This document shows, piece by piece, positions 40,716 to 49,717 of a stretch of 53,242 nucleotides of DNA. Position 1 is the stretch's first letter. Every line of letters starts with the position of its first letter. The notes under the pieces were generated by a model. The model saw only the letters and a list, made by a program, of their open reading frames with translations. It was not told where the DNA came from and ran no database searches. Position numbers and translations under genes: made by a program. Source of the DNA: Gammaproteobacteria bacterium (GTDB taxonomy: Bacteria; Pseudomonadota; Gammaproteobacteria; Nitrosococcales; Methylophagaceae); contig JARGFJ010000015.1 of assembly GCA_029210875.1 (NCBI GenBank), forward strand, positions 1 to 53,242. The letters are read 5' to 3'.

Positions 40716-41255
40716 ATGGCATTGATAATTTTAGGGCGAGATGGCGTTATCAATCAAGGATCGGATGATTTTGTTACATCTCCGGCTGAATGGGAGCCAA
40801 TCGAAGGTAGTTTAGAGGCTATCGCCAGGCTCAATCATGCTGGTTATCGTGTTGTTGTTATCACAAACCAATCAGGCATTGCTAAAGGATTGCTTGACGC
40901 CGAAACCTTGAGTCGCATCCACAGCAAAATGCGTCGTATGTTGGCACAAGTCGGCGGTAAGATTGAAGCCATTCTATTTTGCCCACACGGTTCCGATGAT
41001 GAGTGTGATTGTCGCAAACCACAAGATGGATCGTATGCTGAGTTATCGCATCGTTTGCGTATTAATCTTGAAGGTGTGCCTGCCGTAGGTAATTCTAAAA
41101 AAGATATCAAGGCAGCAAGATCGGTCGGTGCAAAGCCCATCCTGGTCAGAACGGGACGTGGTGCTAAAACGGAAATGGCTGGCTTGGCTGATGATATAGC
41201 TGTCTATGATGATTTGGCAGCAGTCGCGACGGCATTATTGGAACCATCCTTGTAA
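40716..41255 (+). CDS. gmhB: GmhB-like heptose bisphosphatase, probably inactive
   Basis: The 179-aa HAD-superfamily protein aligns with D-glycero-beta-D-manno-heptose-1,7-bisphosphate 7-phosphatase of LPS heptose synthesis. The TNQSG motif, the Cys/His zinc site (CPHGSDDECDC) and RKPQDGS are conserved. The DxDG nucleophile motif reads LGRDGVIN, so the nucleophile Asp is Gly7 (general acid Asp9 remains). The normal metal-binding Asp in GDS reads GNS (Asn126). Both changes are clear in the DNA. Either the protein has lost phosphatase activity or it uses other chemistry. The frame is intact and its context (glyS-gmhB-plsC) is the usual gammaproteobacterial one. Confidence 0.88.
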   Translation: MALIILGRDGVINQGSDDFVTSPAEWEPIEGSLEAIARLNHAGYRVVVITNQSGIAKGLLDAETLSRIHSKMRRMLAQVGGKIEAILFCPHGSDDECDCRKPQDGSYAELSHRLRINLEGVPAVGNSKKDIKAARSVGAKPILVRTGRGAKTEMAGLADDIAVYDDLAAVATALLEPSL

Positions 41256-42004
41256 TGTTGGTCTTTCGCTCACTCATATTTGCACTGCTGCACAGTACAA
41301 CTGCTATTGTGTTCTCGCTTTTAGGCGTATTGTCATTACCTTTCCCTTTCAAGTGGCGCTATAAAATTATTAGCCAGTGGGCCATATCAAACTTGTGGTT
41401 ACTTGAGAAAATTTGTGGCATTAGTTATCAAGTAGAAGGAATGGATACTATTCCAGATGAACCCTGTGTCATTATGTGCAAACATCAATCGACGTGGGAA
41501 ACCTTAGCGTTGCAAGCCATTTTTCCACCTCAAGTCTGGGTATTGAAGCGTGAATTGTTGTGGATACCTTTTTTTGGTTGGGGACTGGCGGCATTAAATC
41601 CGATTGCAATTGACCGCAGTGCCGGTAGAAAAGCATTGCAGCAGGTTATTGATCAGGGTAAAGAGCGATTGAAGTCTGGCGCGTGGGTTGTGATATTTCC
41701 TGAAGGGACACGTATTGCCAACGGCTTTATCGGACGATTTGGTATTGGGGGTTCGCGTTTGGCCGTCGAAGCAGGAGTGCCAATTATTCCTGTTGCGCAT
41801 AATGCAGGTAAAGTGTGGCCTCGTCATGGATTTATAAAAACGCCTGGCGTGATTAAAATAGTGATTGGCGCTAAGATAGCTACTCAAGGTAAGATTGCAG
41901 CGGATGTAAATAAAGAAATATATCATTGGATGGAAGGTCAAATGACTCAATTAGAAGGCAAACGACCTGCACCAATAGAGAGAGGGGATAAAACGCGTGG
42001 CTAG
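41255..42004 (+). CDS. plsC: 1-acyl-sn-glycerol-3-phosphate acyltransferase
   Basis: The 249-aa membrane-associated acyltransferase has an N-terminal hydrophobic segment. The catalytic H(X)4E form is in KHQSTWETLALQ, and the phosphate-binding FPEGTR is near residue 149. It makes phosphatidic acid. Its start overlaps the gmhB stop (TAATG) and its end overlaps the next gene by eight bases. Confidence 0.93.
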   Translation: MLVFRSLIFALLHSTTAIVFSLLGVLSLPFPFKWRYKIISQWAISNLWLLEKICGISYQVEGMDTIPDEPCVIMCKHQSTWETLALQAIFPPQVWVLKRELLWIPFFGWGLAALNPIAIDRSAGRKALQQVIDQGKERLKSGAWVVIFPEGTRIANGFIGRFGIGGSRLAVEAGVPIIPVAHNAGKVWPRHGFIKTPGVIKIVIGAKIATQGKIAADVNKEIYHWMEGQMTQLEGKRPAPIERGDKTRG

Positions 42005-44093
42005 AGCTGAAGGTATTTTACGACTATTGTTAGTTGATGATTCACTGACTGAAGCCGATACAGTTACAAACTCATTACGCAGTATTGGCCATGCCGTGAG
42101 AGCAACCTGTTTTGATACTTTATCTGAGATCGAGCAAGCACTAACACATCAGACCTGGGACTTACTGATTTGTCGTGATACGGCAACCGCTTCGCCACCT
42201 AGAGAGTTAACTGGCTTTATTCATCGATTAGGTCGTGATCTGCCTTGTATCGTTTTAGTTTCAAACACTGAAAATATCGATGAGCTCTATTCAATTGGTG
42301 CTCAAGATATTGTGCCTGCCTCAGATAGTAAACGCTTGCAATTTTGCGTTGAACGTGAGCTCCAAAACTTGTATATGCGCCGTTTATCGCGTCGCAATGA
42401 ACGTGCTTTGAGAGAAAGTGAAAAACGTTCTCGATTGTTATTGGAAAGCTCCAGAGATGCCATCGCTTATATGCATGAAGGTATGCATATTTATGTTAAC
42501 CAGGCCTATTTAACCTTATTTGGCTATGAAGAAGCTGAAGATATTGATGGTTTACCTTTTTTGGATATGGTCACTGTTGATGACCATGCTAAGTTTAAAT
42601 CGAGTTTTCGACAATTCACAGAAGAAAGTAACGCTAAACCACAAACCGTTATAGTGCATTGTGTCCGTGCTGATGGCAGTGGCTTTAAAGCCAATATTGA
42701 ATTTAGTCACGCCCAAGTTGAAGGTGAAGAGTGTATTCAGGTTGTCGTTCGTGATCAACAGGAAAAACTGCCATCTGATCACCAATCTGAGTTTTTACGT
42801 GAACGTGATTTCTTAACGGGGCTGTATAACCGTGTTCGTTTTGTCGATGAGCTGACTAAAATTGCTGGCGAGGCTGGAAGTGGGCAGGGTGACGCTGCAT
42901 TACTTTATCTTGTTATTGATGATCTAAGAGTGATACGTGAACAAGTCGGTTTAGCAGCATGTGATGTTGTGTTGAAAAGTCTTGCTGGTTTATTACGTAG
43001 AGAATTGGTCGATACCGATCTTTTAGGACGTTATTCTGACCGAGTATTTACTATTATCGTCGCGAGTGACGATGATGCTTATGTTGATGCGAGAGCAGAA
43101 GCATATCGTAAAGCGGTTGACGATTATGCATCACACGTTAATGGTAAGATGATCGATATTCATTGCAGTATCGGCATTAGCCGTATATCTGAGCGCAATT
43201 CAACCAGCGAGGCTATTTTAGAGTTAGCAGATAGAGCGTGTACACAAGCGCAACATGCTGGTGGTAATCAAGTTGTTCGATATCAGCCAACTTTGTCTAT
43301 TCAGGATGATATGGCTAATAGTGGTGATAGTACCGAAGTATGGGCCGAACGCTTAAATGAGGCTCTTGAACATAATGCCTTGTATTTAAATTATCAGCCA
43401 ATTGTTAGTCTGCATGGTGAAGAACAAGAGCTCTATGAGGTCTTGCTTCGTTGGCGAGATAGCGACGGTAGCCAAATCACAGCCGATAAATTTATTGATC
43501 AGATATCGAAATTGGATGTCATGATGGATCTTGATAACTGGGTTATCAAAGCCTCAATTTTAAGTTTATCTGAGCACAGACTAAAACATCCTAAAACACG
43601 ATTTTTTATCAAGCTGTCACAACAGACCTTGAATAATACGGAGTTTGTTGATTGGTTATGTGCTTTGTTGAATGAACAAAATTTAGATGGCGCAGCCTTG
43701 GTATTTGAAATTAGCGAAACTGCGGTCCTGAATAATTTGGAACATGCTGCTGTTACGATTGCGAAATTAAAAAATATTGGCTGTGAATTTGGTTTAGAGC
43801 ATTTTGGTTCAGGACTGGACTTTTCTCAAAGCTTGAACGCTTTGGATGTTGATTACCTAAAAATTAACGGCACGTTTGTTGAAAATATGGCGAAAGATGC
43901 TGAAAATCAGGCGGCAGTCAAAGCCATTATTGAAATGACCAAACAAGCTGGTAAACGTAGCATCGCCGAGTTCGTATCCGATGCCAATAGTTTGGCATTG
44001 TTATGGCGTCTTGGTGTGGATTATGCGCAAGGCTATTACATTCATGAGCCATCTGATAAGTTGGATTATAACTTTGAAGATGACGATCTCTAA
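41997..44093 (+). CDS. fimX: FimX-like c-di-GMP effector (REC-PAS-degenerate GGDEF-degenerate EAL)
   Basis: The 698-aa protein has the order of Pseudomonas FimX: a receiver-like domain (about 9-130), a PAS domain (about 145-260), GGDEF (about 268-430) and EAL (about 450-690). The receiver has Arg where the phosphoacceptor Asp is expected (DLLICRD). GGDEF reads SDRVF at 347-351. EAL is EVL at 481-483, the DDFG motif reads LEHFG (Glu601, His602), and LKID reads LKIN (Asn624). So it is probably neither a cyclase nor a phosphodiesterase but a c-di-GMP-binding protein. FimX controls type IV pilus assembly; no pil genes lie in the window. The start is GTG. Confidence 0.85.
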   Translation: MARAEGILRLLLVDDSLTEADTVTNSLRSIGHAVRATCFDTLSEIEQALTHQTWDLLICRDTATASPPRELTGFIHRLGRDLPCIVLVSNTENIDELYSIGAQDIVPASDSKRLQFCVERELQNLYMRRLSRRNERALRESEKRSRLLLESSRDAIAYMHEGMHIYVNQAYLTLFGYEEAEDIDGLPFLDMVTVDDHAKFKSSFRQFTEESNAKPQTVIVHCVRADGSGFKANIEFSHAQVEGEECIQVVVRDQQEKLPSDHQSEFLRERDFLTGLYNRVRFVDELTKIAGEAGSGQGDAALLYLVIDDLRVIREQVGLAACDVVLKSLAGLLRRELVDTDLLGRYSDRVFTIIVASDDDAYVDARAEAYRKAVDDYASHVNGKMIDIHCSIGISRISERNSTSEAILELADRACTQAQHAGGNQVVRYQPTLSIQDDMANSGDSTEVWAERLNEALEHNALYLNYQPIVSLHGEEQELYEVLLRWRDSDGSQITADKFIDQISKLDVMMDLDNWVIKASILSLSEHRLKHPKTRFFIKLSQQTLNNTEFVDWLCALLNEQNLDGAALVFEISETAVLNNLEHAAVTIAKLKNIGCEFGLEHFGSGLDFSQSLNALDVDYLKINGTFVENMAKDAENQAAVKAIIEMTKQAGKRSIAEFVSDANSLALLWRLGVDYAQGYYIHEPSDKLDYNFEDDDL

Positions 44094-44156
44094 TCGATCA
44101 TTTAAGTTCATTGGCAGGCGTTAATAGTCTGCCAACAACTTATGTTCATTAAAGCG

Positions 44157-45035
44157 TTATCCTAAATTTCTCAGTGCGGCAATACGATCTTCAATATGAG
44201 GATGAGTCATAAATAATTGACTCATTTTACTTTGGCCACCAGAGATGCCCAAAGCGTTCAGTTGATCAGGTAGTGCTTGTTTTGAAGTACCAGCCAAACG
44301 TTGAAGCGCAGCAATCATTTTACCGGGGCCAACTAATCGCGCAGCGCCAGCATCAGCTCTAAACTCACGCTGACGGCTAAACCACATAACAATAATGCTG
44401 GCCAATATTCCCAAAACTAATTCTGCAACAATCGATGTAATCCAAAATGCAGGACCGTGGCCTCGTTCAGTTTTAAATACAGTTCTATCAACCAGATGAC
44501 CAATTATCCGAGATAATACGATGACAAATGTATTTATGACACCTTGGATCAGTGCCATTGTCACCATATCACCATTAGAAACATGACTGACTTCATGGGC
44601 TAATACTGCTTCGACTTCATCGCGTGTCATTGATTGAAGGAGGCCGCTACTGACAGCAACTAAGGCATTGTTACGATTCATACCTGTCGCAAATGCATTG
44701 GGTGCATCAGCGTTGTAAATAGCCACTTCTGGCATGCCAATTCCTGCTAGCCGAGCTTGGTTTTGAACGGTATTGACCAACCAGCGTTCTGTTTCAGTTG
44801 TTGGTGCTGTTATCACTTTTGCCCCAGTCATGTGTTTTGCTGTCCACTTTGAAATGACCAGCGAGATAAATGAACCGGTAAAACCTATCACAGCTGCATA
44901 AACAAGAAGTGAATTAATATCTAAATTGACACCTTGTTGGTCGAGCAAACTGCCAATACCGAGTAAGCGTAATGTAATGCTAAGAACCACAATAATGGCA
45001 AGGTTTGTAGCCAAATAAAGCATAATACGTTTCAT
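44157..45035 (-). CDS. htpX: heat shock membrane protease HtpX
   Basis: The 292-aa M48 metalloprotease sits in the inner membrane and degrades misfolded membrane proteins. Two N-terminal hydrophobic segments are followed by the zinc motif HEVSH (about residues 141-145), two more segments, and the distal EFRAD motif that supplies the third ligand. The length matches E. coli HtpX. It is convergent with the FimX-like gene. Confidence 0.96.
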   Translation of the reverse strand: MKRIMLYLATNLAIIVVLSITLRLLGIGSLLDQQGVNLDINSLLVYAAVIGFTGSFISLVISKWTAKHMTGAKVITAPTTETERWLVNTVQNQARLAGIGMPEVAIYNADAPNAFATGMNRNNALVAVSSGLLQSMTRDEVEAVLAHEVSHVSNGDMVTMALIQGVINTFVIVLSRIIGHLVDRTVFKTERGHGPAFWITSIVAELVLGILASIIVMWFSRQREFRADAGAARLVGPGKMIAALQRLAGTSKQALPDQLNALGISGGQSKMSQLFMTHPHIEDRIAALRNLG

Positions 45036-45090
45036 TCTGATCTTCCTAAGTTACATGTTCAGATAAATATGGGATTACATCTCAATAATT

Positions 45091-46203
45091 TCAAGTGAGC
45101 GCAAGTAATTGATTATGTATTTTGTGTTGCGTATTCAAACGTAATTGTTCGCTTTCTGATTCATGGCATTCGACTAGGTAACTGCAGATCGGTTCGCCGC
45201 GCTTAATCATTTTTCCATCACAAGGTAAGTCTGAACAGACTATTGGCCAAACCATGTTATTGGGTACTAAATAGTCGTTATCGGCATAAAAATAACTTAA
45301 GCACTTGAAGGAGACTAAGCTATCTAGCTTGACGACATCAAGCTGACCAAGACATGCATCTATATGTAGCTGGATAATTGGGCTATCCGTTGCGACTAAT
45401 TCCATTGATGCACTTGGACGAGGATTTATTTCCAAGGTAAGCAATTGCTCCGTTGCCGTATAGATAAAGTCGATACTATTTAAACCAATAAGCTGGAGTT
45501 CTGCCACCAGTTTTTCAATAACCGATGTTAAGTTCTGGCGTGTTGATCCGGAAAGATGAAATGGCACCTCAATTCGGCCTAGGCGAAAAGGTGACTCAGG
45601 GCCAGGATCTAAAATCTGCTTATTAACACTTAGTATCGTCAGTGAATGTTCAGAGGTCAAAAATAAGGCTGAACAACTCACACCGGAGCTATATTCCTGA
45701 AAATAACAATCATCTAAAACGTGAGATGAACTAGTAACATTTTGGATATGTATTCCTCCCATTCCCTTTGCCGATTTTGTTATCCAGTTAACGCTCAATT
45801 TGGGTGGCGTAAATTGTGTCTGAGGATGTGGAATATTGAGTCTTTTAAGCAGGTTAAAAAACGTTGATGGTGTCTTAATGCTTTTGATAATGTTGATTGC
45901 GTTACCAAGATAGTTAACATTGCTTGGAAGATTGGCAAGAAAGTCTGAGAAAAATTCAATACCGCTTCCACAGATCAATATACAAGGTTCACCCAGAGTT
46001 ATTGTATCTATCGTTTCAATAAATTTTTTTTCAGATAACTCGGATAAAGCTGGTAACTGCTGCCAGCGTTCTGTTGCTGCAAGGGTATCACTGTCACCAA
46101 AACAATCGGCCACCCAAGCAGTGTAACCTGCTTGAATGGCCGATTGGGCTAAAAAGCGTCCGCTTTGAGCAAAGATCAGTACCGGTTTGTGCTGATTTTG
46201 CAT
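45091..46203 (-). CDS. ATP-grasp protein of the H4MPT gene cluster
   Basis: The product is about 370 aa, starting MQNQHKPVLIFAQSGR. An upstream in-frame GTG at 46239 would add 12 residues and overlap mtdB; no good ribosome binding site decides between them. Features of an ATP-grasp ligase are KSAKGMGGIHI (nucleotide loop), the YFQEY strand and EINPRPSASMEL (metal-binding). It resembles the COG2232-type ATP-grasp proteins found in methanopterin clusters of methylotrophs. A role in building the cofactor (amide or peptide-like bond formation) is inferred from the neighbours mtdB and the RFAP synthase-like gene. Confidence 0.8.
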   Translation of the reverse strand: MQNQHKPVLIFAQSGRFLAQSAIQAGYTAWVADCFGDSDTLAATERWQQLPALSELSEKKFIETIDTITLGEPCILICGSGIEFFSDFLANLPSNVNYLGNAINIIKSIKTPSTFFNLLKRLNIPHPQTQFTPPKLSVNWITKSAKGMGGIHIQNVTSSSHVLDDCYFQEYSSGVSCSALFLTSEHSLTILSVNKQILDPGPESPFRLGRIEVPFHLSGSTRQNLTSVIEKLVAELQLIGLNSIDFIYTATEQLLTLEINPRPSASMELVATDSPIIQLHIDACLGQLDVVKLDSLVSFKCLSYFYADNDYLVPNNMVWPIVCSDLPCDGKMIKRGEPICSYLVECHESESEQLRLNTQHKIHNQLLALT

Positions 46204-46219
46204 CAAGAATATGTTCGAA

Positions 46220-47125
46220 CTAAACCAGTTTACGAGCACCCTTGAAGGCGTTACGGAAATCTAAGTAAACGGGCTTGTCACCTTTTAGTGTTTCTTTTAA
46301 TAATTCTTGCTGTAGTTGGTATTTAACATTACCAATAGCCAATGCACCAATACCCACTGCGCCTTTACATTGTGGCGCATGAATAAGCGGTGCGCCAGAG
46401 TCCATTAATTCAACACCTTCAACACCTAATGGTGGAACAGCATTAACATCACCAGCAACTTTGAGTTGTTTTGCATCTGCTAAAACAGATGAATTAAGCA
46501 CCTGAATACCGGCTTTGGCGGTACAGAAAATGATGTCAGTATTTGAAACTAACCGCGCTTTATCCGCATCAGATGCGGCTGTGGTTGCACGTAGATCAAC
46601 ACCATAGCGACGTTTTGCTTCAGCTGCAAATTCAAGCGCAGTATCAATAGAAAAGTGATCAACGATAGTTGTATCTGCACCCTGTTCAGCAGCAATTACA
46701 GCCGTTGCTAAACCGACTGGACCTGTACCACCAAATACGACCACCTTACTGCCTTTGAGCTCTTGTTGGAAATTTTTGTTTAATTCACGTTCTACACAGG
46801 CAACTAAGGCCGCAGCTGTGGTGAATGCACCGCTAGGATCAGCAAATACTGAAATTTCGAACGGAGGAACCATGGCATTTTTGGCAGCATCTAACATATC
46901 CATGGCTAAACCAATATCACGACCACCAATAAATAAACCTGTCTTTTTAACACCAGCAGGACCACGTGAAAATATAGCGTCTTGCGTTAAGCTGGATACT
47001 TCGTCCAGTTTAACATTGCTATATGGAATGATTGCGTCGTAGCCAGCATCCAGAGCCATATTGATATCAAAAGGGCTGTTATGAACCATTGGGTTAAGCA
47101 TATGAATGATTGAGCGTTTAGTCAT
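46220..47125 (-). CDS. mtdB: NAD(P)-dependent methylene-H4MPT dehydrogenase MtdB
   Basis: The 301-aa protein oxidises methylene-tetrahydromethanopterin to methenyl-H4MPT in formaldehyde oxidation. It has the MtdB-type start SIIHMLNPMVHNSPFDINMA and DAIFSRGP, a Rossmann motif VVFGGTGPVGLA, and VAGDVNAVPPLGVEGVEL. These agree with Methylobacterium MtdB more than MtdA. AAGGAA precedes the ATG. It lies between the RFAP synthase-like gene and the ATP-grasp gene on the same strand. Confidence 0.93.
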   Translation of the reverse strand: MTKRSIIHMLNPMVHNSPFDINMALDAGYDAIIPYSNVKLDEVSSLTQDAIFSRGPAGVKKTGLFIGGRDIGLAMDMLDAAKNAMVPPFEISVFADPSGAFTTAAALVACVERELNKNFQQELKGSKVVVFGGTGPVGLATAVIAAEQGADTTIVDHFSIDTALEFAAEAKRRYGVDLRATTAASDADKARLVSNTDIIFCTAKAGIQVLNSSVLADAKQLKVAGDVNAVPPLGVEGVELMDSGAPLIHAPQCKGAVGIGALAIGNVKYQLQQELLKETLKGDKPVYLDFRNAFKGARKLV

Positions 47126-47139
47126 GAGTATTCCTTATA

Positions 47140-47177
47140 GAATGTTCAGAATGTTTTTGAATGTTCAGAATGTTTTT
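47140..47177. repeat. perfect 19-bp tandem duplication at the end of the RFAP synthase-like gene
   Basis: The unit GAATGTTCAGAATGTTTTT occurs twice without change, at 47140-47158 and 47159-47177. Nineteen is not a multiple of three, so the duplication shifts the frame of the gene's last codons. It ends 15 bases upstream of the mtdB start. Confidence 0.9.
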
Positions 47178-48204
47178 TTGAGGTAATCATATCAATATTT
47201 GCACCATTTGCATTGGCTTTAGCTATGCAAAACACTATTTTATGATCAGCATCAAATTGATTTTTAGCGTGTTGTTGAAGTGCTGTCACCAGGTTTTGAG
47301 CTGAGTCTTCATTTTCTACAAACACACATCCAGTTGGGCCCCATGAGCTTTGGGCTATACCCGAATAACCAAGTTTTTGCGAATAATCTAACAGTGAAGC
47401 AACCAGATTACTAGTGTATCGGCCACCTTGTGCAGGAGCAAAATGGTCGCCGATTAACTGTTGTATTGCGCTAACAGCTTCACCAAAACACTGAATATTT
47501 TGTTCAACGATTGCCGGTAACAATTTCATTAAGGTTAGGTGGCAGATGGCGTGTGAATGAGTAATAGGGAAAGTTGGCAATGCTTTAAATGCATTATTTT
47601 CTTGTGCACCATGAACGCCTTGATGTTGTGGATCCATGATCAAAACAATCCGCCACTGTTCCGGAAAGGTATAGTGTGCGATTAACGCAGGCACAAGCGA
47701 TTGTTCACCGAGACCTGCATCAACGACAAATCGACCTTGATCAAAAGTAGTAATACCAATGCCTGATCTGGCTCCACGCCCTAATGCTGCTGCAATTTGT
47801 GGTGTTGTACAGCTAATATTATGTAATTTCGCCAGTGCAGTTCCAACACTCAAAGCAAGTTGGGTGCCTGAGCCTAATCCACTATGTTCAGGAATCAGTT
47901 GTTTGAATGTGATTTTAATGCCGCGCTGGTTTTCAGGAATATGTTGACCAATAGATGAATAAAATTGTGACACAAGTTGTGACACTTTTTGCTGAGTTGC
48001 TATTGGTGCAATGCCATTAAATCTTAATCTGTCAGTAAGTTGCGCTTCAATAACAGTTTGATGGCTATCGATGGCCAGCCCAATACTGCCGAATTTTCTG
48101 CCAGACGAACCATTTAGATCAAGAAAACCTAAATGTAATCGTGCTGGAGCACACACCTGAACACTCAGTTTCGTGTGTGTGCTACCCTGCGAACGGTCGA
48201 CCAC
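47146..48204 (-). CDS. beta-ribofuranosylaminobenzene 5'-phosphate synthase-like (GHMP fold)
   Basis: The 352-aa protein belongs to the GHMP-kinase-like family that includes beta-RFAP synthase, the first committed step of methanopterin synthesis from p-aminobenzoate and PRPP. CAPARLHLGFLDLNG near the start and LIPEHSGLGSGTQLALSVG (about 105-123) are the signatures. The start is GTG, sharing a base with the stop of mtdA (TAGTG). The last residues (KKHSEHSKTF) are encoded by the 19-bp tandem duplication and are likely recent. Confidence 0.88.
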   Translation of the reverse strand: MVDRSQGSTHTKLSVQVCAPARLHLGFLDLNGSSGRKFGSIGLAIDSHQTVIEAQLTDRLRFNGIAPIATQQKVSQLVSQFYSSIGQHIPENQRGIKITFKQLIPEHSGLGSGTQLALSVGTALAKLHNISCTTPQIAAALGRGARSGIGITTFDQGRFVVDAGLGEQSLVPALIAHYTFPEQWRIVLIMDPQHQGVHGAQENNAFKALPTFPITHSHAICHLTLMKLLPAIVEQNIQCFGEAVSAIQQLIGDHFAPAQGGRYTSNLVASLLDYSQKLGYSGIAQSSWGPTGCVFVENEDSAQNLVTALQQHAKNQFDADHKIVFCIAKANANGANIDMITSKKHSEHSKTF

Positions 48205-49067
48205 TATTCAGAATCGATCTTGCTTGCAATATCGTAAATAGTGGTTTCATCAAGGAATTGATCATTACTTTCAAATAATGATGAAACAGCACCACGATGT
48301 ACTTTCATTTTAAAGTTACCGATGGCAATAGCACCATAGAGGCGTTTACCATTTTTTTCGGTGCCATTATCCATTACTTCCATGCCTTCAACACCTAATG
48401 GTGGTACAGCATTAACATCGGCAATCACTTCCAATGTGTCACTTGCTTCCCATGCTGACTTTGGCAGAATACAAACACCTGCTGGTCCAGTTGCAATAGC
48501 GACATGAGCATCTTTTAATAAGGTTTCAACGCACTCATCACTTCGACTTTGGCCTGGAGTGACATCGACATCATAAGCTTCTTTCATTTGATCCGTAATC
48601 GCTTTAGCTCTGGCTAAACTGCGTGATGTGATAATAACTTCAGCCGCACCTTCTTTTAAGAAATAGAGTGCTGAACGTTGACCAACAGGACCCGCACCTA
48701 AAATAACAACTTTTTTACCAGTAATATCATAGTTGTGCATAACTTTGCGCGCGATAGCTGCTGCAGTGGTATTAGACCCATTGGGATCAAGCATGACAGA
48801 AACTCGAACAGGCCCAAAAAAAGCTTTTTTAACCGCTGTGCCAACTAATTCGCTTGCAGGAACATTAGAACCACCAATAAAAATAGCGCTATTTTTTAGA
48901 TTTTTTCCACCACGGGTGAATATCATACCGTGAACATGAGGTGTTACATTATCACGAGTCACACCACCATAAGCCATGATGTTATCGACACCAGCATCAT
49001 AGGCTACAGCTTGATCAAATGCGCTAGGAACTGGATCTGTATCGAGATGAAGTAACAATTTTTTCAT
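48204..49067 (-). CDS. mtdA: NADP-dependent methylene-H4F/H4MPT dehydrogenase MtdA
   Basis: The 287-aa protein matches Methylobacterium MtdA: LLLHLDTDPVPSAFDQAVAYD start, IFTRGGK, GGSNVPASELV, FGPVRVSVMLDPNGSNTTAA, and a Rossmann motif VVILGAGPVGQRS. MtdA oxidises methylene-H4F (and H4MPT) with NADP and so links the two C1 carriers. A good site, AGGAGAACGCCAATG, precedes the start. It is first of the four-gene C1 operon mtdA, RFAP synthase-like, mtdB, ATP-grasp. The presence of both mtdA and mtdB side by side is notable. Confidence 0.92.
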   Translation of the reverse strand: MKKLLLHLDTDPVPSAFDQAVAYDAGVDNIMAYGGVTRDNVTPHVHGMIFTRGGKNLKNSAIFIGGSNVPASELVGTAVKKAFFGPVRVSVMLDPNGSNTTAAAIARKVMHNYDITGKKVVILGAGPVGQRSALYFLKEGAAEVIITSRSLARAKAITDQMKEAYDVDVTPGQSRSDECVETLLKDAHVAIATGPAGVCILPKSAWEASDTLEVIADVNAVPPLGVEGMEVMDNGTEKNGKRLYGAIAIGNFKMKVHRGAVSSLFESNDQFLDETTIYDIASKIDSE

Positions 49068-49287
49068 TGGCGTTCTCCTGCCTGAGTTATATTTTTTTGC
49101 AGATAAATTCGACAGTTTACCGTAAGTTAACTATCTGGTGGATAAAAAAGCCTGTTTTTTTATGCCAGTTCTGTATTAATCTGATATCGGTTCAAGTTCG
49201 AGAGACAAAATGAGAGGTTGGGAACTATCAGCAATTTAGAAGAGTCTTTTGACTTCAACATTATAATAATTACTTAGGAGTACCTAA

Positions 49288-49644
49288 ATGAGAAGAGCGA
49301 GTATGTCGTTGTTAGTTGCTGGATTGGTTGCTACAGCACCAAGCCTTGTATTAGCAAATGATTTTACGACAGTGACGCGAGTACACTATGTACAGGAGTG
49401 TATTGATGCCAATCCTAAAATGAATCTATATGAAGCAACCTATAAATGTTCATGCGTCGTAGATAAGTTGGCTGAAGAATTTACTCAAAAAGAATTTGAA
49501 GAAGCGGACACTGGTTTCCAATTGCGAAATATGCCGGCTGATCGAGGTGGTATGTTTAGAGATGACGCTGATGTAACCGATGGCATAGGTTATTTCAAAA
49601 AAGTTCATGCTGATGCCTATAAAGCCTGCAAAATTAAGCAATAG
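49288..49644 (+). CDS. small secreted cysteine-containing protein, unknown function
   Basis: The 118-aa protein has a signal peptide ending at VLA-ND (about residue 24). The mature part has four Cys: CIDANP, a close pair KCSC, and CKIKQ at the end. TAGGAG lies before the ATG. It faces the SoxYZ-like and metallohydrolase genes and shares a bidirectional terminator with them. The family is not one I can name; a periplasmic role in the quinoprotein system is possible only by position. Confidence 0.8.
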   Translation: MRRASMSLLVAGLVATAPSLVLANDFTTVTRVHYVQECIDANPKMNLYEATYKCSCVVDKLAEEFTQKEFEEADTGFQLRNMPADRGGMFRDDADVTDGIGYFKKVHADAYKACKIKQ

Positions 49645-49667
49645 TGCTTATTCTAAAACTAAAAAAC

Positions 49668-49707
49668 TGACACAAAAAAGGCCGCACTAGCGGCCTTTTT
49701 TGTGTCA
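49668..49707. terminator. bidirectional terminator, perfect 18-bp stem
   Basis: TGACACAAAAAAGGCCGC, loop ACTA, then the exact complement ending in TTTTTTGTGTCA. A and T runs on both sides of a GC core serve the convergent genes at 49288-49644 and 49718-50515. Confidence 0.93.
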
Positions 49708-49717
49708 GCCTGGAAGC

